64,000 nucleotides of DNA from RH-AL1 sp965198495 (GTDB lineage: Bacteria > Pseudomonadota > Alphaproteobacteria > Rhizobiales > Beijerinckiaceae): positions 2,542,001 to 2,606,000 of the forward strand of contig CBDAPL010000001.1 of NCBI GenBank assembly GCA_965198495.1. The letters run 5' to 3'. Position 1 is the stretch's first letter; each line of letters opens with the position of its first letter. Positions 44,568 through 53,740 of the stretch are shown in pieces. The notes under the pieces were generated by a model that saw only the letters and a program-made list of their open reading frames with translations, made no database searches and had not been told where the DNA came from. The translations under genes were made by a program, and so were the position numbers.

Positions 44568-46478
44568 ATGCTCACGCAAATGCGCGCCCTTTCGCAAAAC
44601 TTCTTCGGGCGCACGATCATGGGCATCGTGCTCGGCTTCATCATCCTCAGCTTCGCCGTCTGGGGCATCGGCGATCGGTTCACCGGCTACGACGCCGACC
44701 AGCTCGCCTCGGTGGGCGGCGCGCGCATTACCGTCCAGCAATACCGCGACGCCTACCAGAACCAGCTGCAGCAGATGCAGCAGAAGGCCAAGCGCGGCAT
44801 CACCAACGAGGAGGCCAAGCGCCTCGGGCTCGATCGACAGGTGCTCTCGCGGCTGCTCAGCGACACGATCCTCGACCAGGAAGCGGCGAAGCTCGGCCTC
44901 GCCGTCGGCGACGCGGACATCGCCCGGATGATCGTCGACGACGACATGTTCAAGGGCGCCGACGGCCATTTCGACCGCGCGCGCTTCCAGACGCTGATGA
45001 CCGACAACGGCCTCACCGAGGCCCGCTACGTGAAGGACGAGCGCGCCCTTGTCCTGCGCCAGGACGTGTCGGACGCCGTCGTCGGCGGCCTCGAGGTGCC
45101 GAAAGTGGTGGCGCAGGCGATCCACCGCTACCAGTCGGAGGTGCGCGACCTTACCTATTTCGTGCTGCCGCAGAGCGCCGCCGGCACGGTGCCCGCGCCC
45201 ACCGACGCGGAGCTTAAGACCTACTACGACGAGCGTCCCGGCGGCTTCGTCGCCCCGGAGTACCGCAAGCTCGTCGTCCTCTCCGTGGTTCCCGTCAACC
45301 TGGTCAAGCCCGACGCGGTAAGCGACGCCGACGTCAAGGCCCGCTACGACGAGATGAAGGACGCCCGCTTCATCGTGCCCGAGAAACGCACCGTGCAGCA
45401 ACTCGTCTTCGCCAATGGCAAGACGGCGGCGGCCGCCAAGGCAAAGCTCGAGGCCGGCGAGAGCTTCGACCAGCTCGTCAAGGACGAGAACAAGAGCGGC
45501 CCCGACGTCGATCTCGGCACCGTCGCCAAGAGCGAGTTGCACGAGAAGCCGGTGGCCGACGCCGCCTTCGCGCTCCCGGATGGCGGCACGAGCGCCCCTG
45601 TCGCGACGCAGTTCGGCCCTGTGCTCGTGCACGTCGCCGGCATCCTGCCGATGCGCCAGCAACCGCTCGCCGACGTCACCGCGCAGCTCAAGGACGAACT
45701 GGCGGTCGTCCGCGCCAAGGCCGAGGCGACCAAGCTGCGCGACAAGGTCGAGGACCAGCGTTCCGCCGGCAAGACCTTGACGGAGGCGGCGACGGCCGCC
45801 GGTCTCGCGCCGCGCACGATCGATGCCATCGACGCGCAGGGCTACGACAGGGCGCATAAGCCGATCGAGGGGCTCGTCGACGGGCCGGCTTTGCTGAAGG
45901 CGGCGTTCGCCTCCGATGTCGGATCGGATACGGAGATGCTGCGGACCGCCGACGGCGGCTATGCCTGGTACGAGGTCGCCGGGATCGACGCGTCGCGCAA
46001 GCTGCCGCTCGACGCCATCAAGCCACGAGTCGCGGGGCTGTGGCACAACGACGAGGTCGCCCGCCGCCTCGCCGCCCTCAGCGACAAGCTCGTGGGGGCG
46101 GTCAACGGCGGCAAGCCGCTCGCGGCGGTCGCGGCGGAGAACGGCAAGCTTCAGGTGATGCTGGCCAGCAACGTCGCGCGCGGCGGCGCGCCGGACCTGC
46201 CGCCTGTCGTCGCCGCGGCGATCTTCGAGGTGGCGGCGCACAAGGCCGGATCGGCGTCCGACCCCGGCAGCGGGCGGGTGATCTTTCAGATCGATGCCGC
46301 CAAGGTGCCGCCGATCAATCCCGCGGACACGGACTTCACCAAGCTCATGCAGAAGGTGAAGGACGGCGTCGTCGACGATGTGATCGCCCAATATCTCGCC
46401 GAGGCGCAGGGCGAGATCGGGGTCAAGATCAACCAGAAGGCGCTGCAGAACGCGCTCGGCGGCGACAGCGGCAGCTGA
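44568..46478 (+). CDS. PpiD-like peptidyl-prolyl isomerase (SurA N-terminal domain)
   Basis: A membrane-anchored periplasmic folding factor of 636 residues. A cytoplasmic stub is followed by one N-terminal helix (TIMGIVLGFIILSFAVWGIG, about 18-37). The SurA-N domain (about 50-240) and a parvulin-like PPIC domain (about 265-365, VPEKRTVQQLVFA to FGPVLVHVAGI) follow, then a C-terminal helical part. Whether the parvulin domain is active cannot be told. Its TGA overlaps the trpE ATG (TGATG), a gene order typical of the group. Confidence 0.92.
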   Translation: MLTQMRALSQNFFGRTIMGIVLGFIILSFAVWGIGDRFTGYDADQLASVGGARITVQQYRDAYQNQLQQMQQKAKRGITNEEAKRLGLDRQVLSRLLSDTILDQEAAKLGLAVGDADIARMIVDDDMFKGADGHFDRARFQTLMTDNGLTEARYVKDERALVLRQDVSDAVVGGLEVPKVVAQAIHRYQSEVRDLTYFVLPQSAAGTVPAPTDAELKTYYDERPGGFVAPEYRKLVVLSVVPVNLVKPDAVSDADVKARYDEMKDARFIVPEKRTVQQLVFANGKTAAAAKAKLEAGESFDQLVKDENKSGPDVDLGTVAKSELHEKPVADAAFALPDGGTSAPVATQFGPVLVHVAGILPMRQQPLADVTAQLKDELAVVRAKAEATKLRDKVEDQRSAGKTLTEAATAAGLAPRTIDAIDAQGYDRAHKPIEGLVDGPALLKAAFASDVGSDTEMLRTADGGYAWYEVAGIDASRKLPLDAIKPRVAGLWHNDEVARRLAALSDKLVGAVNGGKPLAAVAAENGKLQVMLASNVARGGAPDLPPVVAAAIFEVAAHKAGSASDPGSGRVIFQIDAAKVPPINPADTDFTKLMQKVKDGVVDDVIAQYLAEAQGEIGVKINQKALQNALGGDSGS

Positions 46479-47979
46479 TGCTCGAACCCGGCTTCGACGC
46501 GTTCGCGGCGCGCCACGCGGCGGGCAAGCCGTGCCTCGTCGTGGCGCGGCTGATCGCCGACCTCGAGACGCCCGTCTCGGCCTACCTGAAGCTCGCGGCG
46601 GGGCGGCGCGGCCGCTGCTTCCTGCTCGAATCGATCGAGGGCGGCGCGTCGCGCGGGCGCTATTCGATGATCGGGCTCGATCCCGACATCATGTTCCGCG
46701 CCAGCGCCGGGCAGGCCGAGATGGCCCTCGACGCGCTGGCGGACCCCGACGCGTACACCCCCTGCCCCGAACCGCCGCTGCAGGCCTTGCGCGCCCTGCT
46801 CGCCGCCTCGCGGATCGCCGACGCCGAGGAGACGCTGCCGCCGATGGCCGCCGGCGTCTTCGGCTACCTCGGCTACGACATGGTGCGCGAGATGGAACGG
46901 CTGGCGCCGGCCAAGCCGGACCCGATCGGCGTGCCGGACGCGCTGTTCATGCGCCCGACGATCATGGTCGTCTTCGACACCGTGCGCGACGAGATCTCCG
47001 TCGTGACCCCGGCGCGCCGGTGATAGGCGAGGACGCTCACGTCGCCTACGCCAAGGCCGAGGGCCGCATCGCCGGCATCATCGCGACGCTCGAAGGCACG
47101 CTGGCGCACGGCGCGGCGAGCGGACCGGCCAGCGCGCGCGCGCCGATCGCGCCCGCCTCGAACACCTCGCCCGAGCGCTACCTGGCGATGGTCGCGCGCG
47201 CCAAGGACTACATCGCCGCCGGCGACATCTTCCAGGTGGTGCTGTCGCAGCGCTTCTCGGCGCCGTTCGCCCTGCCCGCCTTCGCGCTCTACCGCTCGCT
47301 GCGGCGGGTCAACCCGGCGCCGTTCCTCTGCTACCTCGATTTCGGCGGCTTCCAGATCGTCTGCTCGTCGCCGGAGATCCTGGTCAGGGTGCGCGACGGC
47401 GCGGTGACGATCCGCCCGATCGCCGGCACGCGCGCGCGCGGCGGGACGAAGAGCGAGGACGAGGCGCTGGCGGCCGACCTGCTCGCCGACGAGAAGGAGT
47501 GCGCCGAGCACCTCATGCTCCTCGACCTCGGCCGCAACGACGTCGGCCGGGTGGCGTCGATCGGCAGCGTCAGCGTCACCGAGCGCTTCGCGATCGAGCG
47601 CTACAGCCACGTGATGCACATCGTCTCCAACGTCGAGGGGCGGCTCGACCCGGCACGCGATACGCTCGACGCGCTCGCCGCCGGCTTCCCGGCCGGCACG
47701 GTGTCGGGCGCGCCGAAGGTCAGGGCGATGGAGATCATCGACGCGCTGGAGACCGACAAGCGCGGCATCTACGCCGGATGCATCGGCTATTTCGGCGCCT
47801 CGGGCGAGATGGATACCTGCATCGTGCTGCGCACGGCGGTGGTCAAGGATGGCACGATGCACGTGCAGGCCGGCGCCGGCATCGTCTACGACAGCGACCC
47901 GGCGAGCGAGCTGCAGGAGTGCCGCAACAAGGCGCAGGCGCTGTTTCGCGCGGCGGAGGAGGCGGCGCGGTTCGGGTGA
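46478..47979 (+). pseudogene. trpE: Anthranilate synthase component I, reading frame broken by one base
   Basis: TrpE makes anthranilate from chorismate with TrpG. The first frame (46478 to a stop at 47023) has the N-terminal CLVVARLIADLETPVSAYL and FLLESIEGGASRGRYSMIG. The second resumes at about 47020 and holds the catalytic half: YIAAGDIFQVVLSQRFS, RPIAGTRARGG, DLGRNDVGRV, FPAGTVSGAPKVRAMEII and AGAGIVYDSDP. The span is one base short of 501 codons. The simplest repair is one extra C in GCGCGC[C]CGGTG near 47018. All motifs are intact on both sides, so a consensus error is likelier than real loss. Confidence 0.9.
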
Positions 47980-48095
47980 TGGCAAGCGTATATAGTCCCT
48001 AGCTTTGCGCAGCTACGGTAAACCTCTCGAGTTCATGATTGTTTTAGTAAAAAGAGACCGGAAAACAATTCAGAGAAGGTGAAGGCATAACGCCG

Positions 48096-49412
48096 ATGGT
48101 CAGCGAAACAAGCCATCGTTCCGACGAAGCTTGCGAAAGGACCGCATCCCCCGCTCTCACCATCCTGCGCGTCACGAGCGGCAATTTCCTCGAGATGTTC
48201 GACTTCTTCCTGTTCGGCTTCTTCGCGAAGCCGATCGGTGACGCGTTCTTCCCCTTGCACGACGAGGTCGGCCGTCTGCTGCTGACGTTCGTCACGTTCG
48301 GCGCCGGTTTCCTGATGCGACCGCTCGGCGCGATCGTGCTCGGCGCCTATGTCGATCGGGTCGGGCGTCGCAAAGGCCTCATCGTCACGCTGTCGATCAT
48401 GGCGATCGGCACGGTGCTCATCGCGATCACGCCCGGCTACCGACAGTTCGCGAGCGTGTCGCCGAGCCTGGTCTACGCCGCGCCGCTGATCGTGCTGGCG
48501 GGACGGCTCGCGCAGGGCTTCTCGGCCGGCGTCGAGCTCGGCGGCGTCTCGGTCTACCTCGCCGAGATGGCGCCGCCCAACCGGCGCGGCTTCTATACGA
48601 GCTGGCAGTCGGGCAGCCAGCAGGTGGCCGTCATGGTCGCGGCCCTGCTCGGCGCGGTGCTGACGACGCTGCTGACGCCGGCCGAGATCGCCGCCTTCGG
48701 CTGGCGCATTCCCTTTGCGATCGGCTGCCTCATCATCCCGATGATCTTCGTGATCCGGCAGCGCCTCGAGGAGACGCCGGCCTTCCTGGCACGAACCTCG
48801 CGGCCGGACGCGCGCACGATCGCCCGTACGCTCGTCCGGAGCTGGCGCGTCGTCCTTCTCGGCATGATGCTTGTGGTGATGACGACGGTGTCGTTCTACC
48901 TCATCACCGTCTACACGCCGACGTTCGGGCGGCAGGTGCTCGCGCTCGGCACACTCGACGCGCTGGTCGTCACCTTCGCGGTCGGGCTCTCCAATTTCGT
49001 CTGGCTGCCGGTGATGGGCGCGCTGTCGGACCGGGTCGGGCGCAAACCGGTGCTGCTCGGCTTCGCCATCCTCGCCATCATTACCGCCTATCCCTCGCTC
49101 GCCTGGCTCGCCGCCGAACCGAGCTTCGCGAAGATGCTCGCGGTGGAGCTGTGGCTGTCGTTCCTCTACGCCGGCTACAACGGCGCGATGGTCGCCGCCC
49201 TTACCGAGATCGTGCCGGCCGCCGTGCGCACCAGCGGCTTCTCGCTCGCCTACAGCCTTGCCGCCGCGCTGTTCGGCGGTTTCACCCCGGCTGTATCCGA
49301 GGGCCTGATCAAGCTGACGGCGGATAAGGCGGCGCCGGGCTTCTGGATGACGGCGGCGGCGGCGATCAGCCTGGTGGCCACGCTGGCGGTGTATCGCGAG
49401 CGCGATGCCTGA
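48096..49412 (+). CDS. MFS transporter, metabolite:H+ symporter (citrate/tricarballylate-like)
   Basis: A 12-helix inner-membrane carrier of 438 residues from the MHS family. The first helix region reads TSGNFLEMFDFFLFGFFA; the signature loop is GAYVDRVGRRKGLI and its repeat is ALSDRVGRKPVLL; the middle RLAQGFSAGVELGGVSVYLAEM is typical of CitA/TcuC proteins. Substrate is therefore probably citrate or a related tricarboxylate. It stands alone; the 117 nt upstream are AT-rich and contain an AGAGAAGGTGAAGG ribosome site region. Confidence 0.88.
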   Translation: MVSETSHRSDEACERTASPALTILRVTSGNFLEMFDFFLFGFFAKPIGDAFFPLHDEVGRLLLTFVTFGAGFLMRPLGAIVLGAYVDRVGRRKGLIVTLSIMAIGTVLIAITPGYRQFASVSPSLVYAAPLIVLAGRLAQGFSAGVELGGVSVYLAEMAPPNRRGFYTSWQSGSQQVAVMVAALLGAVLTTLLTPAEIAAFGWRIPFAIGCLIIPMIFVIRQRLEETPAFLARTSRPDARTIARTLVRSWRVVLLGMMLVVMTTVSFYLITVYTPTFGRQVLALGTLDALVVTFAVGLSNFVWLPVMGALSDRVGRKPVLLGFAILAIITAYPSLAWLAAEPSFAKMLAVELWLSFLYAGYNGAMVAALTEIVPAAVRTSGFSLAYSLAAALFGGFTPAVSEGLIKLTADKAAPGFWMTAAAAISLVATLAVYRERDA

Positions 49413-49423
49413 CGGCCGCTCCC

Positions 49424-50680
49424 TTACGCGACCTTCAGCAGCACGTGCCGCTTGCGCCCGAGCGAGAGCTTGATCGCGCCATCGCGCAGGTCGCCTTCAC
49501 GCAGCACCGCGCGCTCATCGCTCACCGTCGCGTCGTTGACCTTCAGCCCGCCGCCCTTGATCTGGCGGCGCGCCTCGCCGCCGGAGGCGACGAGGCCGGC
49601 CTTCTGGAAGGCCGTCAGCACGCCGAGGCCGGCGGCGAGTTCCGCCTTGGCGATCGTGACGCTGGGCAAGTCCTGGGCGATCGCGCCCTCGACGAAGGTG
49701 CGGCGCGCGGTCTCCGCCGCGGCCTCCGCCGCCGCGCGGCCGTGCAGCATCGCCGTCGCCTGCGTCGCCAGCACGCCCTTGGCGTCGTTGATCTCGGCGC
49801 CACCCAGTGTTTCGAGCCGGGCGATCTCGTCCATCGGCAGCTCGGTGAACAGCCGCAGGAAGCGGCCGATGTCGCCGTCGTCGCAATTGCGCCAGAACTG
49901 CCAGTATTCGAACACCGGCAGCAGATCCGGGCTGAGCCAGACCGCGCCTTGCGCCGTCTTGCCCATCTTGGCGCCCGCCGCCGTGGTCAGCAGCGGCGCG
50001 GTCAGCGCGTAGAGCTGCGGCGTGCCCATGCGCCGGCCGAGGTCGATGCCGGTGACGATGTTGCCCCACTGGTCCGAGCCGCCCATCTGCAGCGTGACGC
50101 CGAGGCGGCGCGACAGCTCGGCGAAATCGTAGGCCTGGCAGCACATGTAGTTGAACTCGAGAAAAGACAGCTCGTGCTCGCGCTCCAGCCGCAGCTTCAC
50201 CGAATCCATGGCGAGCATGCGGTTCACCGAGAAGTGCCGGCCGACGTCGCGCAGGAAGTCGATGTACTTCAGGCCGGTCAGCCAGTCCGCGTTGTCGACC
50301 AGCAGCGCGTCCGTCGTGGCCTCGCCGAAGGCGAGGAAATGCGCGAAGACCTTCTGCAATTCGGTCTTGTTGCGCTCGATGTCGTCGAGCGATAGCAGCT
50401 TGCGGCTCTCGTCCTTGCCGGAGGGATCGCCGACGCGCGTGGTGCCGCCGCCGACGAGCACGATGGGCTTGCCGCCGGTCTTCTGCAGCCAGCGCAGCAG
50501 CATGATCGGCAGCAGCGAGCCGACGTGCAGCGAGGGCGCGGTGCAATCGAAGCCGATGTAGGCGACGAGGTCGCCGCTCCTCGCCTTGGCGTCGAGGCCG
50601 GCGAGGTCGGAGCACTGATGAATGAAGCCGCGTTCGCTCAGGATCTTCAGGAAATCGGACGATGGACTGAAGGCGGACAC
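49424..50680 (-). CDS. tyrS: Tyrosyl-tRNA synthetase
   Basis: Charges tRNA-Tyr. The 418 residues hold the class I core with the HIGH equivalent in LHVGSLLPIMLL, the tyrosine pocket around YIGFDCTAPSLH, MGGSDQWGNIVTG, and the KMSKS equivalent KMGKTAQGAVWLSPD. A C-terminal S4 RNA-binding domain occupies about 350-418 (ARRQIKGGGLKVNDATVSD). Complete length. It faces the anmK gene as commonly seen in alphaproteobacteria, with one small gene between. Confidence 0.96.
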   Translation of the reverse strand: MSAFSPSSDFLKILSERGFIHQCSDLAGLDAKARSGDLVAYIGFDCTAPSLHVGSLLPIMLLRWLQKTGGKPIVLVGGGTTRVGDPSGKDESRKLLSLDDIERNKTELQKVFAHFLAFGEATTDALLVDNADWLTGLKYIDFLRDVGRHFSVNRMLAMDSVKLRLEREHELSFLEFNYMCCQAYDFAELSRRLGVTLQMGGSDQWGNIVTGIDLGRRMGTPQLYALTAPLLTTAAGAKMGKTAQGAVWLSPDLLPVFEYWQFWRNCDDGDIGRFLRLFTELPMDEIARLETLGGAEINDAKGVLATQATAMLHGRAAAEAAAETARRTFVEGAIAQDLPSVTIAKAELAAGLGVLTAFQKAGLVASGGEARRQIKGGGLKVNDATVSDERAVLREGDLRDGAIKLSLGRKRHVLLKVA

Positions 50681-50804
50681 AAGCGACCTCTGGGCGGACG
50701 TGCTACGGCTTCCGGGAAAACCAAGGGTGCGTCAAGAGACCGGGCTGGGCCGGTTCGGGATGCCGCCTTAGCTTGCGTGGCGAAACGCGCTTTGGGAGAC
50801 CTCG

Positions 50805-51059
50805 ATGCTTGAATCCAGCAAGACCGACATGGCCGAGGCGACCGTCGCGGAACGTCAGGTGGCCGAGCTTTTCGCGCACGCGTACCTTACGTCCGAACTC
50901 GAGCAAAACCTGATCCCGACCGACGAGGCGCATCGCACGATCCTCGATCACCAGACAACCGAGTCGGAGACGTGGAAGCGGGCGGTGCACGCCGCTCTCC
51001 TGGGCCTGCGCGCCGCGCGCGAGCGCGGCTACACGTTGAGCGCGCCCCCATCCACCTGA
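50805..51059 (+). CDS. Small hypothetical protein, 84 residues
   Basis: A soluble, probably helical protein (ATVAERQVAELFAHAYLTSE, WKRAVHAALLGLRAARERG). GGGAG lies 7 nt before the ATG, a good ribosome site. I do not recognise a family. Its TGA is inside the first copy of a perfect 15-bp tandem duplication, which supplies a second in-frame TGA. It lies just upstream of anmK on the same strand. Confidence 0.55.
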   Translation: MLESSKTDMAEATVAERQVAELFAHAYLTSELEQNLIPTDEAHRTILDHQTTESETWKRAVHAALLGLRAARERGYTLSAPPST

Positions 51060-51074
51060 CCCCCATCCACCTGA
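51045..51074. repeat. Perfect 15-bp tandem duplication giving twin stop codons
   Basis: CCCCCATCCACCTGA occurs at 51045-51059 and again directly at 51060-51074. The unit is a multiple of three, so the second TGA is in frame with the first as a back-up stop for the 84-residue gene. Confidence 0.95.
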
Positions 51075-51122
51075 CCTTAACGAGTGCTTGGCAAGCTGGC
51101 CCCGACATGATGTCTTCATGGC

Positions 51123-52235
51123 ATGAGCGGAGCAGCACTGATGCAGGTGATCGGCCTGATGAGCGGGACGTCGATGGACGGCATCGACGTCGCGCTGATC
51201 GAGACCGACGGCGAGCGGACGATCCGCTTCGGGCCGCGGGCGTCCTTTCCCTACGATGACGCGGATCGCGCGATCCTGCGCGGCGCGCTGGTGGATGCCA
51301 CTGTCCTGACGGACCGCGACGCCCGGCCCGGCACACTCGGCGCGGCCGAAGCGATGGTGACCGAGCGCCACGCCGCCGCGGTCGAGGCCTTCCTCGCTGT
51401 ATACGACGTGCCGCGGCAAAGCATCGATCTCGTCGGCTTTCACGGCCAGACCGTGCTGCACCGCCCCGGCGACAAGCTCACCGTACAGATCGGCGACGGC
51501 CAGGCTCTGGCCGCGCGGCTCGGCATGAAGGTCGCGTCGGACTTCCGCGCCGCCGACGTGGCGGGCGGCGGCCAGGGCGCGCCGCTGGTGCCTGTCTACC
51601 ATCAGGCCCTTGTCGAGCGCGAGGCGCTCGCGGGCCCGGTCGTCGTCATCAATGTCGGCGGCGTCGCCAACATCACCTACATCGCGGCAGGCGCCGACCC
51701 GATCGCCTGCGATACCGGCCCCGGCAACGCGCTCCTCGACGACCTGATGCTGGAGCGCACAGGAGTCGCGCTCGATCGCGACGGAGCCGTCGCCGCGCGC
51801 GGAACCGTCGATCTCGCGGTGCTCGGCAGGCTGATGGCGCATCCGTATTTCGCGCAACCGGCACCGAAATCGCTCGACCGCAACGCCTTCTCGCGCGCGC
51901 CCGTCGATGCCCTCGCGACAGAAGACGCGGCCGCGACCTTGGTGGCGTTCACCGCCGCGACGATCGCCGCCTCGGTCGCCGCGCTGCCCGAGCCGAGCCT
52001 GGCGATCGTCTGCGGTGGCGGCGGGCGCAACGCGACGCTGATGCGCGAACTCGCCGATCGCCTGCCCTGCCCCGTCGAGACCGCCGACGATCGCGGCTGG
52101 TCGACCGACGCGATGGAGGCGCAGGCCTTCGCCTACCTCGCCGCGCGGCATACGCGGGCGCTGCCGATCACGTTTCCGATGACCACCGGCATCGCCACGC
52201 CGCTACCGGGCGGCCGGCTCGACCTGCCCTACTGA
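51123..52235 (+). CDS. anmK: Anhydro-N-acetylmuramic acid kinase
   Basis: A cell-wall recycling enzyme that opens and phosphorylates 1,6-anhydro-MurNAc to MurNAc-6-phosphate. In 370 residues it has the N-terminal GLMSGTSMDGIDVALIET, VGFHGQTVLHRP, FRAADVAGGGQGAPLVPVYH, NVGGVANITYI, DTGPGNALLDDL and VCGGGGRNATLM. The start may be the second Met (51141), as MQVIGLMSG is the commoner N-terminus. It fits the presence of an amidase and PBP1A in the window. The 3' end overlaps sufA by 7 nt. Confidence 0.95.
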   Translation: MSGAALMQVIGLMSGTSMDGIDVALIETDGERTIRFGPRASFPYDDADRAILRGALVDATVLTDRDARPGTLGAAEAMVTERHAAAVEAFLAVYDVPRQSIDLVGFHGQTVLHRPGDKLTVQIGDGQALAARLGMKVASDFRAADVAGGGQGAPLVPVYHQALVEREALAGPVVVINVGGVANITYIAAGADPIACDTGPGNALLDDLMLERTGVALDRDGAVAARGTVDLAVLGRLMAHPYFAQPAPKSLDRNAFSRAPVDALATEDAAATLVAFTAATIAASVAALPEPSLAIVCGGGGRNATLMRELADRLPCPVETADDRGWSTDAMEAQAFAYLAARHTRALPITFPMTTGIATPLPGGRLDLPY

Positions 52236-52615
52236 GCGAGCGCGTCCATCGCCGCCGGCGTGATCGACACCGACTCGCCGCACCCGCAGGCGGACACCTG
52301 ATTCGGATTGCGGAAGGTGAACGTCGCGGCGAGCTTCGTCGTCTCGAAATCGAGTGTGGTGCCAAGCAGGAACATCAGGGCTTTCGAATCGACGAGAAGC
52401 GTCACGCCCTTGTCCTCGACGACCTCGTCGAGCGGGTTCTTCTCGTCGGCGAACTCGACGGTGTAGGACATGCCCGCGCAGCCGCCGTTCTTGATGCCCA
52501 CACGCAGCCCGGCGACCGGGCGACCGGCATTGGCGATCAGGCCGCGCGCGCGTTCGGCGGCGGCATCGGTCATCGACATTACGGCGAAGCGGGCGCGAGC
52601 CATTTTGGTCTCCAT
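52229..52615 (-). CDS. sufA: Fe-S cluster assembly carrier protein SufA (A-type)
   Basis: An A-type scaffold/carrier of about 124-128 residues that passes 4Fe-4S clusters to target proteins. The three cluster cysteines are in NGGCAGMSY and the C-terminal SACGCGESV. The start may be Met5 (52603). It is the last gene of the suf cluster but is separated from sufT by about 710 nt of remnant DNA on the other strand, so it may need its own promoter. It converges on anmK. Confidence 0.93.
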   Translation of the reverse strand: METKMARARFAVMSMTDAAAERARGLIANAGRPVAGLRVGIKNGGCAGMSYTVEFADEKNPLDEVVEDKGVTLLVDSKALMFLLGTTLDFETTKLAATFTFRNPNQVSACGCGESVSITPAAMDALAQ

Positions 52616-52691
52616 CTGCGATCCTAATATGGACCTCTTCGCGTTTGCTTAAAAGGTGTAGAATCCGGACGTCGAGAAATAGGAAGCGGGC

Positions 52692-52990
52692 GTGCTCTTG
52701 CGGCGAGAAGACCTCCCTGCGGGGCTCACAAAGCTTGGCATCGCCGCGCTAACAGCGGGCAAGATGATCGATCTCGCCGTCTACGGCGGGTCCTGTCGAG
52801 AACCTCATCTCGATCATCGGACTTGCGACGCGTGACGATCTGATCCGGGATGCTTCGCGCTATTATCCCGAGGCGAAGGTGAGTGCCAAGCTGATCCTGG
52901 CCGCGCAAAGCCTGATCGAGGAAAGCAAGGATGCCGAACGTGCGACGCTGCGCTACCTTGATCGAAGTCGCACGGGCGAGCGCGAAAGAC
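52692..52990 (+). pseudogene. Decayed DUF6036-type nucleotidyltransferase (toxin-antitoxin-like)
   Basis: Two fragments of one gene in different frames. The first (GTG 52692) reads LLRREDLPAGLTKLG then IDLAVYGGS, the N-terminus through the first nucleotidyltransferase motif GG-S, and meets a stop at about 52837. The second (from about 52796) reads VENLISIIGLATRDDLIRDA then SRYYPEAKVSAK, a typical C-terminal region. The middle, where the Asp-x-Asp metal site should be, is absent. Only about 95 of an expected 180-190 codons remain. The family is recalled from memory; the internal deletion is a direct reading. Confidence 0.6.
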
Positions 52991-53329
52991 CCGAGCGCCT
53001 ATGACGCGGCCATGGCGGGCTTTCTCGACACCTTCTACACGCAACCGGCACGCCGCCAAGCCATGATCGAGCCCGAGCCAGAGCTTACGGGCAAGGCCCA
53101 CGTCGACGCTTTTCTCGCCGCCGTCGCGGAACACCTCGCGCGACGGTGGACGCTCAGCATCCCGACTTGGACCTTCAATCCGGCGCGAACCCTCCACGAA
53201 CCGTTCTTCGCCACGTCGATCGAAGCGCTGAAGCCGTTGCTTCTTGTGCAAAGCCCGCTGGCTTTCCGCAAGCGCATGATCTTCGTCGAGCATGAACCGT
53301 TATCGAGAGCGCGCATGCCGCGCGACTAG
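52931..53329 (+). CDS. Partner protein of the remnant nucleotidyltransferase module
   Basis: A 132-residue protein that overlaps the end of the broken upstream gene. It looks complete: DPSAYDAAMAGFLDTFYTQ, a central HVDAFLAAVAEHLARRW, WTFNPARTLHEPFFATSIEA and the end FRKRMIFVEHEPLSRARMPR. I recall similar proteins paired with DUF6036 nucleotidyltransferases in many genomes, in a likely toxin-antitoxin arrangement whose mechanism I cannot state. Its TAG shares a CTAG with the sufT stop. With its partner decayed, it may be inactive or acting as a solo protein. Confidence 0.6.
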   Translation: MPNVRRCATLIEVARASAKDPSAYDAAMAGFLDTFYTQPARRQAMIEPEPELTGKAHVDAFLAAVAEHLARRWTLSIPTWTFNPARTLHEPFFATSIEALKPLLLVQSPLAFRKRMIFVEHEPLSRARMPRD

Positions 53330-53706
53330 AACATGTCGAGCGAGATCCGCGCCTCGTCCGACATGCGCCCCTGGTCCCACGGCGGATCGAAGACGAGGTC
53401 GACCGTCGAGCCCATCGCGCCCTGAACGCCGCTCACCGCCTCCTCGACGGACTGCATGATGTCGCCGGCGACCGGACAACCCGGCGCCGTGAGCGTCATG
53501 CGCACGGCGATCATCCGGTTCTCCGGCACGTCGACCTTGTAGATCAGGCCAAGCTCGTAGATGTCGCATGGAATTTCGGGGTCGTAGACCGTCTTGCAGG
53601 CGGCGACGATCTCGTCCTGCAGGCGCGCCCGCTCGCTCTCGTCGATCGCCGGATCGAAGACCCAATCCGGCACGTTCGGCAGAATTTCCGCGTCAGTCTC
53701 ACTCAT
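53326..53706 (-). CDS. sufT: SUF system Fe-S assembly protein SufT (DUF59/MIP18)
   Basis: A 126-residue DUF59 protein linked to Fe-S cluster delivery. The conserved core is KTVYDPEIPCDIYELGLIYK, followed by MTLTAPGCPVAGDIMQSVEE and VDLVFDPPWDQGRMSDEAR. The conserved cysteine of the family is in APGCPVAG. It follows sufS with a 34-nt gap on the same strand. Confidence 0.92.
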   Translation of the reverse strand: MSETDAEILPNVPDWVFDPAIDESERARLQDEIVAACKTVYDPEIPCDIYELGLIYKVDVPENRMIAVRMTLTAPGCPVAGDIMQSVEEAVSGVQGAMGSTVDLVFDPPWDQGRMSDEARISLDMF

Positions 53707-53740
53707 CGCCGGTTCCAGTCATCAGACCTATCCTCAAGCG

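Noticed and set aside
52692..53329. COQ9-like gene with frameshifts
   Set aside because: The fragments fit a nucleotidyltransferase plus partner layout and show no COQ9 motif.
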